A DNA stretch of 64,000 nucleotides from Hyphomonas pacifica (lineage in GTDB: Bacteria > Pseudomonadota > Alphaproteobacteria > Caulobacterales > Hyphomonadaceae), in assembly GCF_000682675.1 (NCBI RefSeq), contig NZ_AWFA01000089.1:38779-102778 (forward strand). Direction: 5' to 3'. Position 1 is the stretch's first letter; every line of letters begins with the position of its first letter. Below are positions 8,647 to 17,697 of this stretch, in pieces. The notes below the pieces were generated by a model that worked only from the letters and a program-made list of their open reading frames with translations, was not told where the DNA came from and did no database searches. The position numbers and the translations under genes were made by a program.

Positions 8647-8820
8647 TTAATTGCCGTCAATCGCGATACCATTTTCACTTACCGAAATGGTCACATCGGC
8701 CTGATTTGCCGGGGAGTGTTCGGCATAGTAATAGGCGCCAAAGGCAATCAGCCCGACTAAAAGGCCTCCGGCCAAAAAATACATCAACCCATTGTTTCCA
8801 GACGATTTTATGTCGGCCAT
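8647..8820 (-). CDS. Small single-span membrane protein (57 residues)
   Basis: This frame is preceded by AAAAGGAGG seven bases before its ATG, close to an ideal ribosome-binding site. The product has a short polar N-terminus (MADIKSSGNN), one hydrophobic helix (LMYFLAGGLLVGLIAFGAYYYA) and a periplasmic-looking tail (NQADVTISVSENGIAIDGN). It lies antisense in the gap between ubiE and ubiB, starts divergently from ubiB and ends 12 bases from the ubiE stop. I cannot assign a family. Codon use and the strong start signal make it very likely a real gene. Confidence 0.72.
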   Translation of the reverse strand: MADIKSSGNNGLMYFLAGGLLVGLIAFGAYYYAEHSPANQADVTISVSENGIAIDGN

Positions 8821-8901
8821 GACAGCCTCCTTTTGTTATATTTCATCAGTGTGGAAACGCCTTAACCCGTTTCGGGTTCCCAGCCATAAAAAGGGGCCAA
8901 T

Positions 8902-10416
8902 ATGGGCGTGATTTCAGACTATCGGCGCCTGATGCGCGCCGGCATCGCGCTTGCGCGTCACGATGTAATCCTGCCAGGTGCTTATCAAAGCCGTCTGCCC
9001 CTACCAGCGCGCATCGCCGGTCACACGTTGCGTGTCTTCGGCGGCGGCGCAAAAGGTAGGCCGGGCGAACGTCTGGCAATTGCTCTGGAGAGGCTGGGGC
9101 CTGCTTACATCAAGCTGGGCCAGTTCCTTGCAACGCGGCCCGATGTATTCGGCGCAGAAGTGACAGGCGATCTTGGCCGCCTGAAGGATAAGCTGCCCCC
9201 CTTCTCCATGAAGGACGCGCGTGCGGCTCTGGTAGAGGAATTCGGCACCGAAGACACCGAGCGGCTGTTCAACCAGTTGTCGGCCCCCATAGCCGCAGCC
9301 TCAATCGCACAGGTCCACCGTATGAGCCTGCCGGATGGCGACCGCGCCGTAAAAATCCTGCGGCCGGGCATCGAAAAGCGTCTCAGCGCAGAATTGTCCG
9401 CCATGAAGCGCGCAGCCCGCACGATTGAAGGCATCTCAGTTGAGAGCCAGCGCCTGAAGCCTGTCGCCTTCACCGAAACCATCGCAGCCGCCATGATGCG
9501 CGAAACCGATCTTCGCCTTGAAGCAGGCGGCGCGGACGAAATGCGCGAAATCAGCTTGAAATCCGGCCATTTCATTGTTCCCAAGGTCGATTGGGACCGG
9601 ACAGGTCGCCGCGTGCTGACCATGGACTGGATCGACGGGACACCACTGACAGATCCGGCAGCGCTCGACCGGCCCGGCATTGATCGCAAGAAGCTGGCCA
9701 ATGATATTACGCAGGGCTTCCTGACCCATGCCATCGAGCATGGTGTCTTTCATGCGGACATGCATGAGGGCAACATCATCATCACGCCTGAAAACAAGAT
9801 TGCGCTGGTCGACTTTGGCATTATTGGCCGCATCGGCATGACGGAGCGTCGCTTTCTGGCAGAAATTCTGTGGGGCTTCCTGAAGCGTGACTACAGACGT
9901 ATTGCCGAAGTGCACTTCGAAGCAGGCTATGTGCCCGCACATCAGTCTGTCGGCGATTTTGCACAGGCCCTGCGCTCCATCGGAGAGCCTGTGCATGGCA
10001 AGCCGGCCGAGGATGTCTCCATGGGGCGCATCCTGCTGCAGCTGTTCGACTATACGCATACATTCGGCATGTCTCTACGGCCGGAACTTGTTCTGTTGCA
10101 GAAAACCATGGTGCAAGTGGAAGGTGTCGCGCGGGCGATTGACCCGAGCCACAATATCTGGACCGCCTCTGAACCTGTCGTCGGCGGATGGATCCGCAAG
10201 AGCTTTGGCCCGGAAGGCGCGGCGAAACTCATCTCCGGCAATCTGCGGGAAGTGACAAACCGCCTGAAACGTTTGCCGGAAGTGATGGACCGTTTCGAAG
10301 CATCTCTTGAACCGTCACCACCGCCTGCCCCGCTGCCACGCAGGTTTGCGCCCTGGTGGGGCTGGTTTGGCCTGATTGCCGTTCTTGCCGGCCTGGCCGT
10401 CTGGGCCTTCAAATAA
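8902..10416 (+). CDS. ubiB: UbiB-family atypical kinase/ATPase for ubiquinone synthesis
   Basis: UbiB belongs to the ADCK/ABC1 atypical protein-kinase family and is needed for aerobic ubiquinone synthesis, probably as an ATPase that helps extract membrane-bound intermediates. The 504-residue protein starts after AAGGGG. It carries the KxGQ signature (YIKLGQFLATRPDVF), the A-rich nucleotide loop (SAPIAAASIAQVHRM), the catalytic ADMHEGNIII and the metal-binding ALVDFGIIG. The C-terminus has a hydrophobic helix (WWGWFGLIAVLAGLAVWAF), the expected membrane anchor. Context with ubiE supports the assignment. Confidence 0.95.
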   Translation: MGVISDYRRLMRAGIALARHDVILPGAYQSRLPLPARIAGHTLRVFGGGAKGRPGERLAIALERLGPAYIKLGQFLATRPDVFGAEVTGDLGRLKDKLPPFSMKDARAALVEEFGTEDTERLFNQLSAPIAAASIAQVHRMSLPDGDRAVKILRPGIEKRLSAELSAMKRAARTIEGISVESQRLKPVAFTETIAAAMMRETDLRLEAGGADEMREISLKSGHFIVPKVDWDRTGRRVLTMDWIDGTPLTDPAALDRPGIDRKKLANDITQGFLTHAIEHGVFHADMHEGNIIITPENKIALVDFGIIGRIGMTERRFLAEILWGFLKRDYRRIAEVHFEAGYVPAHQSVGDFAQALRSIGEPVHGKPAEDVSMGRILLQLFDYTHTFGMSLRPELVLLQKTMVQVEGVARAIDPSHNIWTASEPVVGGWIRKSFGPEGAAKLISGNLREVTNRLKRLPEVMDRFEASLEPSPPPAPLPRRFAPWWGWFGLIAVLAGLAVWAFK

Positions 10417-10544
10417 GCCTAATCAGGTCCCAAATCCTGCTGAAAGTCCGGTATTCCTTAACGCAGTGCCGACAATCACAGGGTTTTCATGGGGTAACAG
10501 CAAGAAATTTGCGATAAAACAAGCTCAGACCTAGAGCGCGGAAG

Positions 10545-11777
10545 ATGACACAGAAACGTATCCTCCTGATCATATCCGGCGGTATTGCCGCCTATAAGAG
10601 CCTGGAGCTGATCCGCGAGCTGGGCAGGCGGGGTATTGCCTGCTGGTGTATCCTGACCAAGGCTGGCCAGGAATTCGTGACGCCACTGTCCGTCTCCGCC
10701 CTGTCGGGTGACAAGGTCTACACAGAGCTGTTTGACCTGAATGAAGAAGCTGAGATGGGCCATATCGAGCTATCGCGCTCGGCTGACCTTGTCGTCGCCT
10801 GCCCGGCAACGGCAGATCTGATGGCCAAGGCGGCCGCAGGCCTCGCCAATGATCTTGCTTCGACAACCTTGCTGGCAACTGACAAGCCGGTTCTTATGGT
10901 GCCTGCGATGAATGTCCGTATGTGGCAACATCCCGCTACACAGCGCAATATCGAGACCCTTCGCGCGGACGGCGTGACCGTGATGGCCCCGGATGAAGGC
11001 GCCATGGCTTGCGGCGAGTTCGGCCCGGGGCGGCTGCCTGAAATTCCTGCCATCGTGTCTGAGATCAAGCGTGTCCTGGAGGGCGACACCGCAGATGCCC
11101 TGAACAGGGTGCACGCCCTTGTCACCGCAGGCCCCACGCGCGAACCGCTGGATCCTGTGCGGTTCCTCTCAAATCATTCCTCAGGCCGTCAGGGTTATGC
11201 CATTGCTGATGCGCTGGTAAAACTCGGCGCGAAAGTCACGCTGGTCTCCGGCCCGGTCTCTCTGACGCCCCCGGCTGGCGTTAACTTCGTATCCGTCGAA
11301 ACCGCCCGGCAGATGCTGAAGGCCTGCGAAGACGCTCTGCCTGCAGACGTTTTTATCTCGGTCGCCGCAGTCGCGGACTGGCGCCCGGCGCGTGCTGCAA
11401 CAAAAAAACTTAAAATCAAGGGCGCGGGCAGTGAACATCCTTCCATGGAGCTGACCGAGAACCCGGACATTCTCAAAACAATCGCCCACAAGCGCAAGAA
11501 CCGCCCGGGCCTTGTCATCGGGTTTGCGGCTGAGACGCATGATGTCGAAGAACATGCCGAGGCAAAGCTCGCTCGCAAGAATTGCGACTGGATCGTCGCC
11601 AATGACGTTTCCGGAGATGTTATGGGCGGGGCAGAAAATCAGATCGTCCTTATCACGCGCGACGGCTCTGAACGCTGGCCGCGCATGGGCAAGGAAGATG
11701 TCGCCCGGCAACTGGCAAAACGCATTGCCGACACGCTTGGGGATGAGGGCACCGGCCTGAAACTCGCTGCAGAATAG
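10545..11777 (+). CDS. coaBC: Bifunctional phosphopantothenoylcysteine decarboxylase/phosphopantothenate-cysteine ligase
   Basis: CoaBC makes 4'-phosphopantetheine for coenzyme A. The CoaB half joins phosphopantothenate to cysteine with CTP, and the CoaC half decarboxylates the product with FMN. The N-terminal flavoprotein half (about residues 1-185) shows ILLIISGGIAAYKSLELI, the PAMNVRMW active-site motif and the substrate-clamp cysteine in GAMACGEFGPGRLPE. The ligase half starts near VTAGPTREPLDPVRFLSNHS and has SVAAVADWRP and the KKLKIKG lysines, with NPDILKTIA after them. The length (410) is normal. It follows ubiB after 128 bases that hold no gene, and ends five bases from the convergent folC stop. 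Confidence 0.97.
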   Translation: MTQKRILLIISGGIAAYKSLELIRELGRRGIACWCILTKAGQEFVTPLSVSALSGDKVYTELFDLNEEAEMGHIELSRSADLVVACPATADLMAKAAAGLANDLASTTLLATDKPVLMVPAMNVRMWQHPATQRNIETLRADGVTVMAPDEGAMACGEFGPGRLPEIPAIVSEIKRVLEGDTADALNRVHALVTAGPTREPLDPVRFLSNHSSGRQGYAIADALVKLGAKVTLVSGPVSLTPPAGVNFVSVETARQMLKACEDALPADVFISVAAVADWRPARAATKKLKIKGAGSEHPSMELTENPDILKTIAHKRKNRPGLVIGFAAETHDVEEHAEAKLARKNCDWIVANDVSGDVMGGAENQIVLITRDGSERWPRMGKEDVARQLAKRIADTLGDEGTGLKLAAE

Positions 11778-11782
11778 CGCGC

Positions 11783-13036
11783 CTAGTTTGGTGGCTCACC
11801 GTTACGGGCCAACACTTCACCCGCCAGATAGAGCGATCCGCAAATAAGAATACGGTCTGCACCGGATTCGACAGCGGCTTTCATCGCTTCCTCTAAACTC
11901 TTGCAGCCCGTCGCCTCCAAGCCAGCCGTTGTCGCCGCCTCTGCCAGATCCTGCGGCTCCGCCCCTTGATGTCCTGGCGCATTTGGCAAGGTGAAAACCT
12001 GCGGTCGCACCTGCCGGAACGGCATGAAGAAGCCTGTCGCATCCTTTGAGGCAAGCATGGCGGAGACGAGCGCGGTCTTGCCGGGCAATTTCTGAAGATG
12101 TCGGGCGATCGCCCGTGCCGCATGCGGATTATGTCCGCCATCCAGCCAGACATCCCGTCCTTCGGCCAAGGCAGTTACCGGGCCAGGCTTCAACTTCTGC
12201 ATCCGGGCAGGCCAGCTGGCATTACGCGCCCCGGCAAAGATCTCTTCCTGACTAACGCGTATGGAATTGCCAAACAGCTGTACGGCCATGGCTGCAAGCG
12301 CCGCATTCGCGCGTTGGTGCTCTCCGATGAGGCCCAGATCCGCTGGCATGGCATCAATAAAATGCGCCTTCATGCGATAGAGTGGCGCGCCCACATCTTC
12401 GGCCCGCGCAGCTATTACCTCATCGCACACTTTGCGCTGGATCGCCGTAAGCGCCGGACACCCTGCCTTGATGATACCCGCCTTTTCCCGTGCAATCTTG
12501 CGCAGGTCTGAGCCAAGGAAAGCCTTGTGATCGAAATCGACAGGCGTAATCACGCTGAGTGCTGGTGCATCAATCACATTGGTCGCATCATAACTACCGC
12601 CGAGCCCCACTTCGAGGATCAGCACATCAGCAGGCACTTCAGAAAAAGCCAGCAAGGCAGTCGCCGTCGTGGCTTCAAAATGTGTGATCTCAAAGCCATT
12701 GATTGCCTCATAGGTACGTTCCAGCCAGGATATAAGGCGCTCATCGTCAACAATCTCTCCTGCCAGCCGGATACGCTCATTGAAGCGCACCAGATGCGGA
12801 CTGCTGAAGACATGTACTTTCAGGCCTGCGGCTTCCATCATCGCGCGCATGAAGGCACAGGTAGAGCCTTTGCCATTTGTACCGGCGACGTGGATCACAG
12901 GCGGCAATCTGTCTTGCGGCCGCCCCATGGCCTCAAGCGCGTTCAGAACACGGTCGAGGGAGAGGTGGATCGTTTCAGGATAGAGCCCTTCGAACCGCCC
13001 CAACGCCTCCGCCAGGGCTGGACTGTTCCCAATCAA
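11783..13036 (-). CDS. folC: Bifunctional dihydrofolate synthase/folylpolyglutamate synthase
   Basis: FolC adds glutamate to dihydropteroate and to folates with ATP. The 417-residue protein has the Mur-ligase-type P-loop VIHVAGTNGKGSTCAFMRAMM, the following SSPHLVRFNERIRL, EVGLGGSYDATNVI and the C-terminal domain with WLDGGHNPHAARAIARHL. The start codon is TTG, and TTGA overlaps the accD stop, with AAGGG upstream, so translation is likely coupled to accD. This is the last gene of the leftward trp-accD-folC operon. Confidence 0.96.
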   Translation of the reverse strand: MIGNSPALAEALGRFEGLYPETIHLSLDRVLNALEAMGRPQDRLPPVIHVAGTNGKGSTCAFMRAMMEAAGLKVHVFSSPHLVRFNERIRLAGEIVDDERLISWLERTYEAINGFEITHFEATTATALLAFSEVPADVLILEVGLGGSYDATNVIDAPALSVITPVDFDHKAFLGSDLRKIAREKAGIIKAGCPALTAIQRKVCDEVIAARAEDVGAPLYRMKAHFIDAMPADLGLIGEHQRANAALAAMAVQLFGNSIRVSQEEIFAGARNASWPARMQKLKPGPVTALAEGRDVWLDGGHNPHAARAIARHLQKLPGKTALVSAMLASKDATGFFMPFRQVRPQVFTLPNAPGHQGAEPQDLAEAATTAGLEATGCKSLEEAMKAAVESGADRILICGSLYLAGEVLARNGEPPN

Positions 13037-14013
13037 GCAGTGCTGCCCTTCCCTTTCGCCGCCTGCGTCTCATGCGTTTTAGGCGGCGTCAACGAGGCCG
13101 GAATGCGATCTTCGCGCCGTCGGGTGCTTGGCAGAAGCAGGCTCAGCACGCGGGCCACGGTCTCTTTCAGCTTGCGGCGGTCGCAGACGATATCGACCTG
13201 GCCTTTCTCGCGGAGGAATTCAGAACGCTGGAAGCCTTGCGGCAAGCTTTCCCGGATGGTCTGCTCAATCACACGCGGGCCAGAGAACGCAATCATCGCG
13301 CCAGGCTCGGCAATGTGAACGTCGCCCAGCATCGCATAGGAGGCGGAAACGCCGCCGGAGGTCGGGTCTGTCAGGACGACCACATAAGGAAGCTTTGCCT
13401 CGGCCAGTTCATTGATCGCCAGAGTCGTGCGCGGCATCTGCATCAGGCTGAGTGTGCCTTCCTGCATGCGCGCGCCACCGGATGCAGTGCAGACGACAAA
13501 AGCTGCCTTGCGCGCCAGCGCCATTTGCGCGGCTGCGATGAAGCCTTCCCCTGCCGCCATGCCAAGAGACCCGCCCATGAAAGCGAAATCTTGAACCAGA
13601 ACAACCGTCGGTGCGCCGCCGATCTTGCCATAGGCTGCAACCATGCAATCGTCTTGCAACAGCGGGGCACCGCCTTGCTCTGTTTCCTTCTTTTCGCGCG
13701 CAGCAATCTTCGCCTTCGCCGCTTTGAGGCGGGACGGATAAGGCTTGTCATCCTTGAATTTCAACGGATCATGCGGAACGGAAGGCAGCTCGATTGGCTC
13801 CCAACGCTCATCATCGAACAGGATGCGGAACCGTGTACGCGGGCTGATACGCAAATGCGCGCCAGCTGGCGTGACATACCAGTTTTCCTCCAGATCGGTC
13901 TTATAGACGAGCTCTCCGGAAATAGGACACTTCACCCACAGATCGTCGGGCGTGTCCTTCTTTGCGAGCATGGTCTTCAGGCCCGGCGGGGTGACCTTGG
14001 TAATCCAGTTCAT
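13033..14013 (-). CDS. accD: Acetyl-CoA carboxylase carboxyltransferase beta subunit
   Basis: AccD with AccA moves the carboxyl group from biotin to acetyl-CoA to make malonyl-CoA for fatty acid synthesis. The 326-residue protein has the carboxyltransferase core (DDCMVAAYGKIGGAPTVVLVQDF, GGSLGMAAGEGFIAAAQMA, CTASGGARMQEGTLSLMQMP, GGVSASYAMLGDVHIAEPGA, FSGPRVIEQTI). The N-terminal zinc ribbon of the E. coli type is lost: the four cysteines are reduced to one (WVKCPISGELVYKTDLEENW then VTPAGAHLRIS). From memory, this also holds for other alphaproteobacterial AccD proteins, so it is a lineage trait, not damage. It sits between trpA and folC. Confidence 0.96.
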   Translation of the reverse strand: MNWITKVTPPGLKTMLAKKDTPDDLWVKCPISGELVYKTDLEENWYVTPAGAHLRISPRTRFRILFDDERWEPIELPSVPHDPLKFKDDKPYPSRLKAAKAKIAAREKKETEQGGAPLLQDDCMVAAYGKIGGAPTVVLVQDFAFMGGSLGMAAGEGFIAAAQMALARKAAFVVCTASGGARMQEGTLSLMQMPRTTLAINELAEAKLPYVVVLTDPTSGGVSASYAMLGDVHIAEPGAMIAFSGPRVIEQTIRESLPQGFQRSEFLREKGQVDIVCDRRKLKETVARVLSLLLPSTRRREDRIPASLTPPKTHETQAAKGKGSTA

Positions 14014-14041
14014 GCCTCAACCTCCTCGGCGGCATTTATTA

Positions 14042-14869
14042 TTAGGGCTTGGCAATCGTTCTGATTGCCAAGCTTAACTCTTGTGCCAGAGCGCCCATTC
14101 CCCGCGGCGCACTGGAAAAATTCCCTGACTCGTGGGCCTTTTCAGCATGGTCCACGAAAGCGGAGCCTACGACAACCCCATCGGCTATTTTAGCCATTTC
14201 TGCAGCCTGTACGCCAGTTTTGACCCCAAAACCAACGCAGACAGGCAGTCCTGAAACGCGTTTAGCCATTTCGATGTTCCCGGAAATCGCTTTCGGATCA
14301 GCGCTTCCCGCCCCGGTGACCCCCGTCACAGCAACAAAATAGAGGAAACCACTCGCTCCTTCGGCGACTTTTGCCATGCGGGCTTCGTGGGTTGTCGGTG
14401 TCGCCAAGCGGATGACAGACAGGTCGTGTTTTGCGTATTCCTCACGCAGCTCGCCATCCTCTTCGGGCGGCAAATCCACCAGAATCGTACCATCAATACC
14501 TGCCTCTGCGGCTGCGCTGGCAAATTCGCCATAGCCCATACGAAAGACCGGGTTGGCATAGCCCATCAGAATCAGCGGGGTGGTCTGGTCTTCCTCGCGG
14601 AAGCGGGCAGCCAGTTGCAACGTGTCGCGCAATGTCGTGCCATTAGCCAGCGAACGCAGGCCGGCTTTCTGGATGGACGCACCATCGGCCATGGGGTCGG
14701 TGAACGGGGCGCCAAGCTCGATAATGTCCGCACCATTGTCGCGCAGCGCTTTCATCGCCTCGAAACTGGTTTCCAGATCAGGATCGCCAGCCATGATGTA
14801 AGTGACCAAAGCGGCGCGGTTCTCGCCCTTGGCTCGGGCGAAGGCATCAGAAATTCGGGAAGTAGGCAT
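14042..14869 (-). CDS. trpA: Tryptophan synthase alpha subunit
   Basis: TrpA cleaves indole-3-glycerol phosphate to indole and glyceraldehyde 3-phosphate, passing indole to TrpB. The ATG at 14869 is used because it overlaps the cutA stop (TGATG); a GTG 27 bases upstream is possible but would sit inside cutA. The 275-residue protein has the usual barrel motifs: ALVTYIMAGDPDLETSFEAM, ADIIELGAPFTDPMADGASIQ with the catalytic Glu and Asp, and PVCVGFGVKTGVQAAEMA. It is separated from trpB by cutA and a VOC-family gene, which is unusual. Confidence 0.96.
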   Translation of the reverse strand: MPTSRISDAFARAKGENRAALVTYIMAGDPDLETSFEAMKALRDNGADIIELGAPFTDPMADGASIQKAGLRSLANGTTLRDTLQLAARFREEDQTTPLILMGYANPVFRMGYGEFASAAAEAGIDGTILVDLPPEEDGELREEYAKHDLSVIRLATPTTHEARMAKVAEGASGFLYFVAVTGVTGAGSADPKAISGNIEMAKRVSGLPVCVGFGVKTGVQAAEMAKIADGVVVGSAFVDHAEKAHESGNFSSAPRGMGALAQELSLAIRTIAKP

Positions 14870-15189
14870 CAGGTGTCCGTATTCTCGTGAACCCACGCCT
14901 CATAAGGCGCATTCGCCTGAATGCAAGGCAAAGCCACCATTGCAGGCACATCATAAGGATGGTGTGTCAGGACCAGCGCTTCAACACGGTCCCAGTTCGC
15001 TTTGGGCGCTTTCAGCCAGAGAATGAACTCGAATGCCTGTTCCACCACACCTTTCCAGCGATAGGTGGAAGACACCGGCCCTTCCAGATTTGCGCAGGCT
15101 GCCAGCCGGTGCTCAATCGCAGCATCGCCAATCTCTTCAGCCACACGGCGCGAGGGACAGGTAATGCGAATGAGAAGAAGGTCTGTCAC
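14869..15189 (-). CDS. cutA: Divalent-cation tolerance protein CutA
   Basis: CutA1 proteins are small, very stable trimers with a ferredoxin-like fold, linked to copper tolerance in E. coli; their biochemical role is not settled. The 106-residue product matches the family throughout: VAEEIGDAAIEHRLAACANL, the SSTYRWKGVVE strand, EFILWLKAPKANWDRVEALV, HHPYDVPAMVALP and the end NAPYEAWVHE. The start is GTG, with GGGGG seven bases before it. Its stop overlaps the trpA ATG, so the two are probably translated together. Whether its place in the trp operon has any link to the copper genes at 30-33 kb is unknown. Confidence 0.92.
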   Translation of the reverse strand: MTDLLLIRITCPSRRVAEEIGDAAIEHRLAACANLEGPVSSTYRWKGVVEQAFEFILWLKAPKANWDRVEALVLTHHPYDVPAMVALPCIQANAPYEAWVHENTDT

Positions 15190-15244
15190 ATCAATCCCCC
15201 AGAGACTTCATTCAGATGAATCACAGTGAGCATCTTACCTCGTC

Positions 15245-15640
15245 TCAGTCCACCGCGTCATGGCACACGACACAAATCTTATTGCCATCCGGATCCCGAA
15301 AATATGCGCCGTAATAGTTCGGATGATAGAGCGGGCGTAAACCCGGCGCGCCTTCATCCTGGGCGGCTGCAGCTATGGCCAGGGCGTGAACGGCGTCGAC
15401 TGCAGACCGGGTTGGCGCCAGGAAGGCGACCATCTGGCCATTTCCGGGTTCATGCGGCGCGCCATTGGTTGGCCGCGTCAGCGCAATCAATGGCCGGTCC
15501 ATGGCCGGGTTCTTCCACATAGTGAAAGGGTCCGAACGCTCAAACGGTACGCGCACATGACCAAGCGCCTGCATGATCGGCTCATAAAACGCGATCGCGC
15601 GGTCCAGGTCATTCGTTCCGAGCGTGATGTGGGAGATCAT
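15245..15640 (-). CDS. VOC-family (glyoxalase-like) protein
   Basis: The 131-residue product begins MISHITLGTNDLDRAIAFYEPIM, the start of a vicinal-oxygen-chelate fold domain, and ends YYGAYFRDPDGNKICVVCHD, the second conserved beta-alpha-beta signature. VOC proteins bind a metal and act as glyoxalases, dioxygenases, thiol transferases for fosfomycin, or binding proteins. The substrate cannot be told from sequence. The start at 15640 is chosen because the domain begins there; the frame is open 117 bases further upstream, into the trpB end. It lies between trpB and cutA, 56 bases from the trpB stop. Confidence 0.87.
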   Translation of the reverse strand: MISHITLGTNDLDRAIAFYEPIMQALGHVRVPFERSDPFTMWKNPAMDRPLIALTRPTNGAPHEPGNGQMVAFLAPTRSAVDAVHALAIAAAAQDEGAPGLRPLYHPNYYGAYFRDPDGNKICVVCHDAVD

Positions 15641-15696
15641 CTGTCCCTGTGCTGTTTCTGCTCGGGCACCGGCGCAGACAGGCCGCCCCAACACGT

Positions 15697-16908
15697 TTAC
15701 ATATCTACACCGAGCGCCTTGGCGACGGAGAACACGTCCTTGTCGCCCCGGCCGCACATATTCAGAATAATCAGGCCATCCGGCCCCAGCTCCTTGGCGG
15801 CCTCACCCACGCGCGCAATAGCGTGAGAAGGCTCAAGCGCCGGAATGATACCCTCAAGGCGCGTGCAAAGCTGGAACGCCTCAAGCGCCTCAGCGTCAGT
15901 GCAGGAAAGATACTCAGCTCGTCCTGTATCCCGCAGGAAGGCGTGCTCCGGGCCGATCCCGGGATAGTCGAGACCGGCAGAGATGGAATGCGCATCTACG
16001 ATCTGGCCGTCATCCGTCTGCAGAAGATAGGTCTTGTTGCCATGCAGGATGCCCGGCTTGCCGCCATTCAGGGCCGCCGCATGCTCACCGGTTTCAATGC
16101 CGTGGCCCGCCGCTTCAACCCCCAGCAAGCGAACGCTTTCGTCCTCCAGGAAAGGATGGAAAAGGCCGATCGCATTGGACCCGCCGCCGATGCACGCCAT
16201 GACGGCGTCCGGCAGGCGACCTTCCCGCTCAAGAATCTGGGCCCGCGCTTCCTTGCCAATCACGCTCTGGAAATCACGCACCAGTTCCGGATACGGATGA
16301 GGCCCTGCCGCCGTGCCGATGCAGTAGAATGTGTCTTCCACATTCGTCACCCAGTCACGCAGGGCTTCGTTCATTGCGTCCTTCAGCGTTCCGGTGCCGG
16401 AAGAGACAGGCACAATTTCAGCGCCCAGCAGGCGCATGCGGAAGACGTTCGGCTTCTGGCGCTCAACATCGGTTTCGCCCATGAAGACCACGCATTTCAG
16501 GCCAAAGCGCGCGCAGATGGTTGCCGTGGCAACGCCGTGCTGGCCTGCCCCGGTCTCCGCAATGATGCGCGTCTTGCCCATACGCATGGCCAGCAGAACC
16601 TGGCCCAGGCAGTTATTGATCTTGTGCGCGCCGGTATGGTTCAGCTCGTCGCGTTTGAAGTAGATCTTCGCGCCGCCGAAATGCTCGGTCATACGCTCGG
16701 CAAAGTAAAGCGGAGACGGGCGGCCGACATAATGGGTCCACAAATCGTCCATCTGGGCCTTGAAGGCCGGATCTTCCTTGGCCTTGCGGTACTCGGCCTC
16801 CAGCTCAAGGATGAGCGGCATCAGCGTTTCGGCCACATACCGACCGCCAAACTCTCCAAAACGGCCATTCACGTCAGGCCATTGGTCCCATGTATTCCGC
16901 AAATCCAT
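15697..16908 (-). CDS. trpB: Tryptophan synthase beta subunit
   Basis: TrpB condenses indole and serine to tryptophan with pyridoxal phosphate. The ATG at 16908 gives 403 residues, the usual length, with AGGA just upstream; a GTG 24 bases upstream is also in frame. The PLP lysine lies in [16 protein letters not shown], and other signatures are [20 protein letters not shown], the phosphate loop [26 protein letters not shown] and LEPSHAIA. A 98-base gap separates it from trpF. It is part of the leftward operon that continues through VOC, cutA, trpA, accD and folC. Confidence 0.97.
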   Translation of the reverse strand: MDLRNTWDQWPDVNGRFGEFGGRYVAETLMPLILELEAEYRKAKEDPAFKAQMDDLWTHYVGRPSPLYFAERMTEHFGGAKIYFKRDELNHTGAHKINNCLGQVLLAMRMGKTRIIAETGAGQHGVATATICARFGLKCVVFMGETDVERQKPNVFRMRLLGAEIVPVSSGTGTLKDAMNEALRDWVTNVEDTFYCIGTAAGPHPYPELVRDFQSVIGKEARAQILEREGRLPDAVMACIGGGSNAIGLFHPFLEDESVRLLGVEAAGHGIETGEHAAALNGGKPGILHGNKTYLLQTDDGQIVDAHSISAGLDYPGIGPEHAFLRDTGRAEYLSCTDAEALEAFQLCTRLEGIIPALEPSHAIARVGEAAKELGPDGLIILNMCGRGDKDVFSVAKALGVDM

Positions 16909-17006
16909 CTGTCCTGCTTTCCTTGCAATCACGCGTGTGTACTTAGACCGAAGGGCTCGCCAAGGAAAGCGCAGCGATGAAGCCCGGCTGCGACACGGCC
17001 ACTTTC

Positions 17007-17636
17007 CTATTGCGCTTTCGCCGCCTCAATGAAGGCCTGTACCAACGCGCGGTCCTTAAGACCCTTCAGCCGCTCGACACCTGAAGAGACATCGACGGCT
17101 GACGCGCCGGTTAACCGGATGGCCTCGCCCACATTATCCGGCGTCAGCCCGCCGGCCAGCAGCCACGGCTTCGGCGCACCCCAACCCTGCAGAAGCGTCC
17201 AGTCAAAAGCGAGGCCATGACCGCCGGTCCGGTCAGCGCCTTCTGGCGGTTTGGCATCAATGAGTAGGCGATCTGCCGCCGTATAGAGTGCGGCGCGCTC
17301 TAGGTCCTCAGACGTGGCAACTCCCAGGGCTTTCCAGACCTCTGCACCCGTCGCCGCCTTGATCTCCGCCACACGCTCGGGCGTTTCAGACCCATGCAAT
17401 TGCAAGACGCGGATACCTAACGCAACAATCCGCTCAATCTGCGCGTCATTCGGATTAACAAGAAGCGCGACAGGCACAGCGAGGCCAACCTGCATCAGCA
17501 ATGTCGCCGCGGCCGCCTCTGTCACATAACGGGGGCTCGCCTCAACGAACACAAAGCCGATCCAATCTGCCCCCTTCTGCACCGCAAAGCGCACGAGGTC
17601 CGGATCGGTCAAGCCGCAAATCTTTACCTGGGTCAT
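17007..17636 (-). CDS. trpF: Phosphoribosylanthranilate isomerase
   Basis: TrpF isomerises N-(5'-phosphoribosyl)anthranilate to the carboxyphenylamino-deoxyribulose form in tryptophan synthesis. The 209-residue protein has the standard pattern: [10 protein letters not shown] with the catalytic Cys, [51 protein letters not shown] and the phosphate-binding end [14 protein letters not shown] then AVDVSSGVE. It is the first recognisable gene of the leftward trp operon. A signal-peptide protein gene lies 61 bases upstream on the same strand. Confidence 0.96.
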   Translation of the reverse strand: MTQVKICGLTDPDLVRFAVQKGADWIGFVFVEASPRYVTEAAAATLLMQVGLAVPVALLVNPNDAQIERIVALGIRVLQLHGSETPERVAEIKAATGAEVWKALGVATSEDLERAALYTAADRLLIDAKPPEGADRTGGHGLAFDWTLLQGWGAPKPWLLAGGLTPDNVGEAIRLTGASAVDVSSGVERLKGLKDRALVQAFIEAAKAQ

Positions 17637-17697
17637 GGCAAGGGCGTTACGTCAGGCAGGGCCTGCGGGTCAATTGCCCATGGTTAAATCCAGAAAT

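Noticed and set aside
12877..14064. 395-codon open frame on the plus strand
   Set aside because: It spans the antisense of folC, accD and their junction; no protein-like pattern.
15649..16980. 443-codon open frame on the plus strand
   Set aside because: It lies opposite trpB, and its product has no domain pattern; it is a shadow of strong codon bias in a GC-rich gene.
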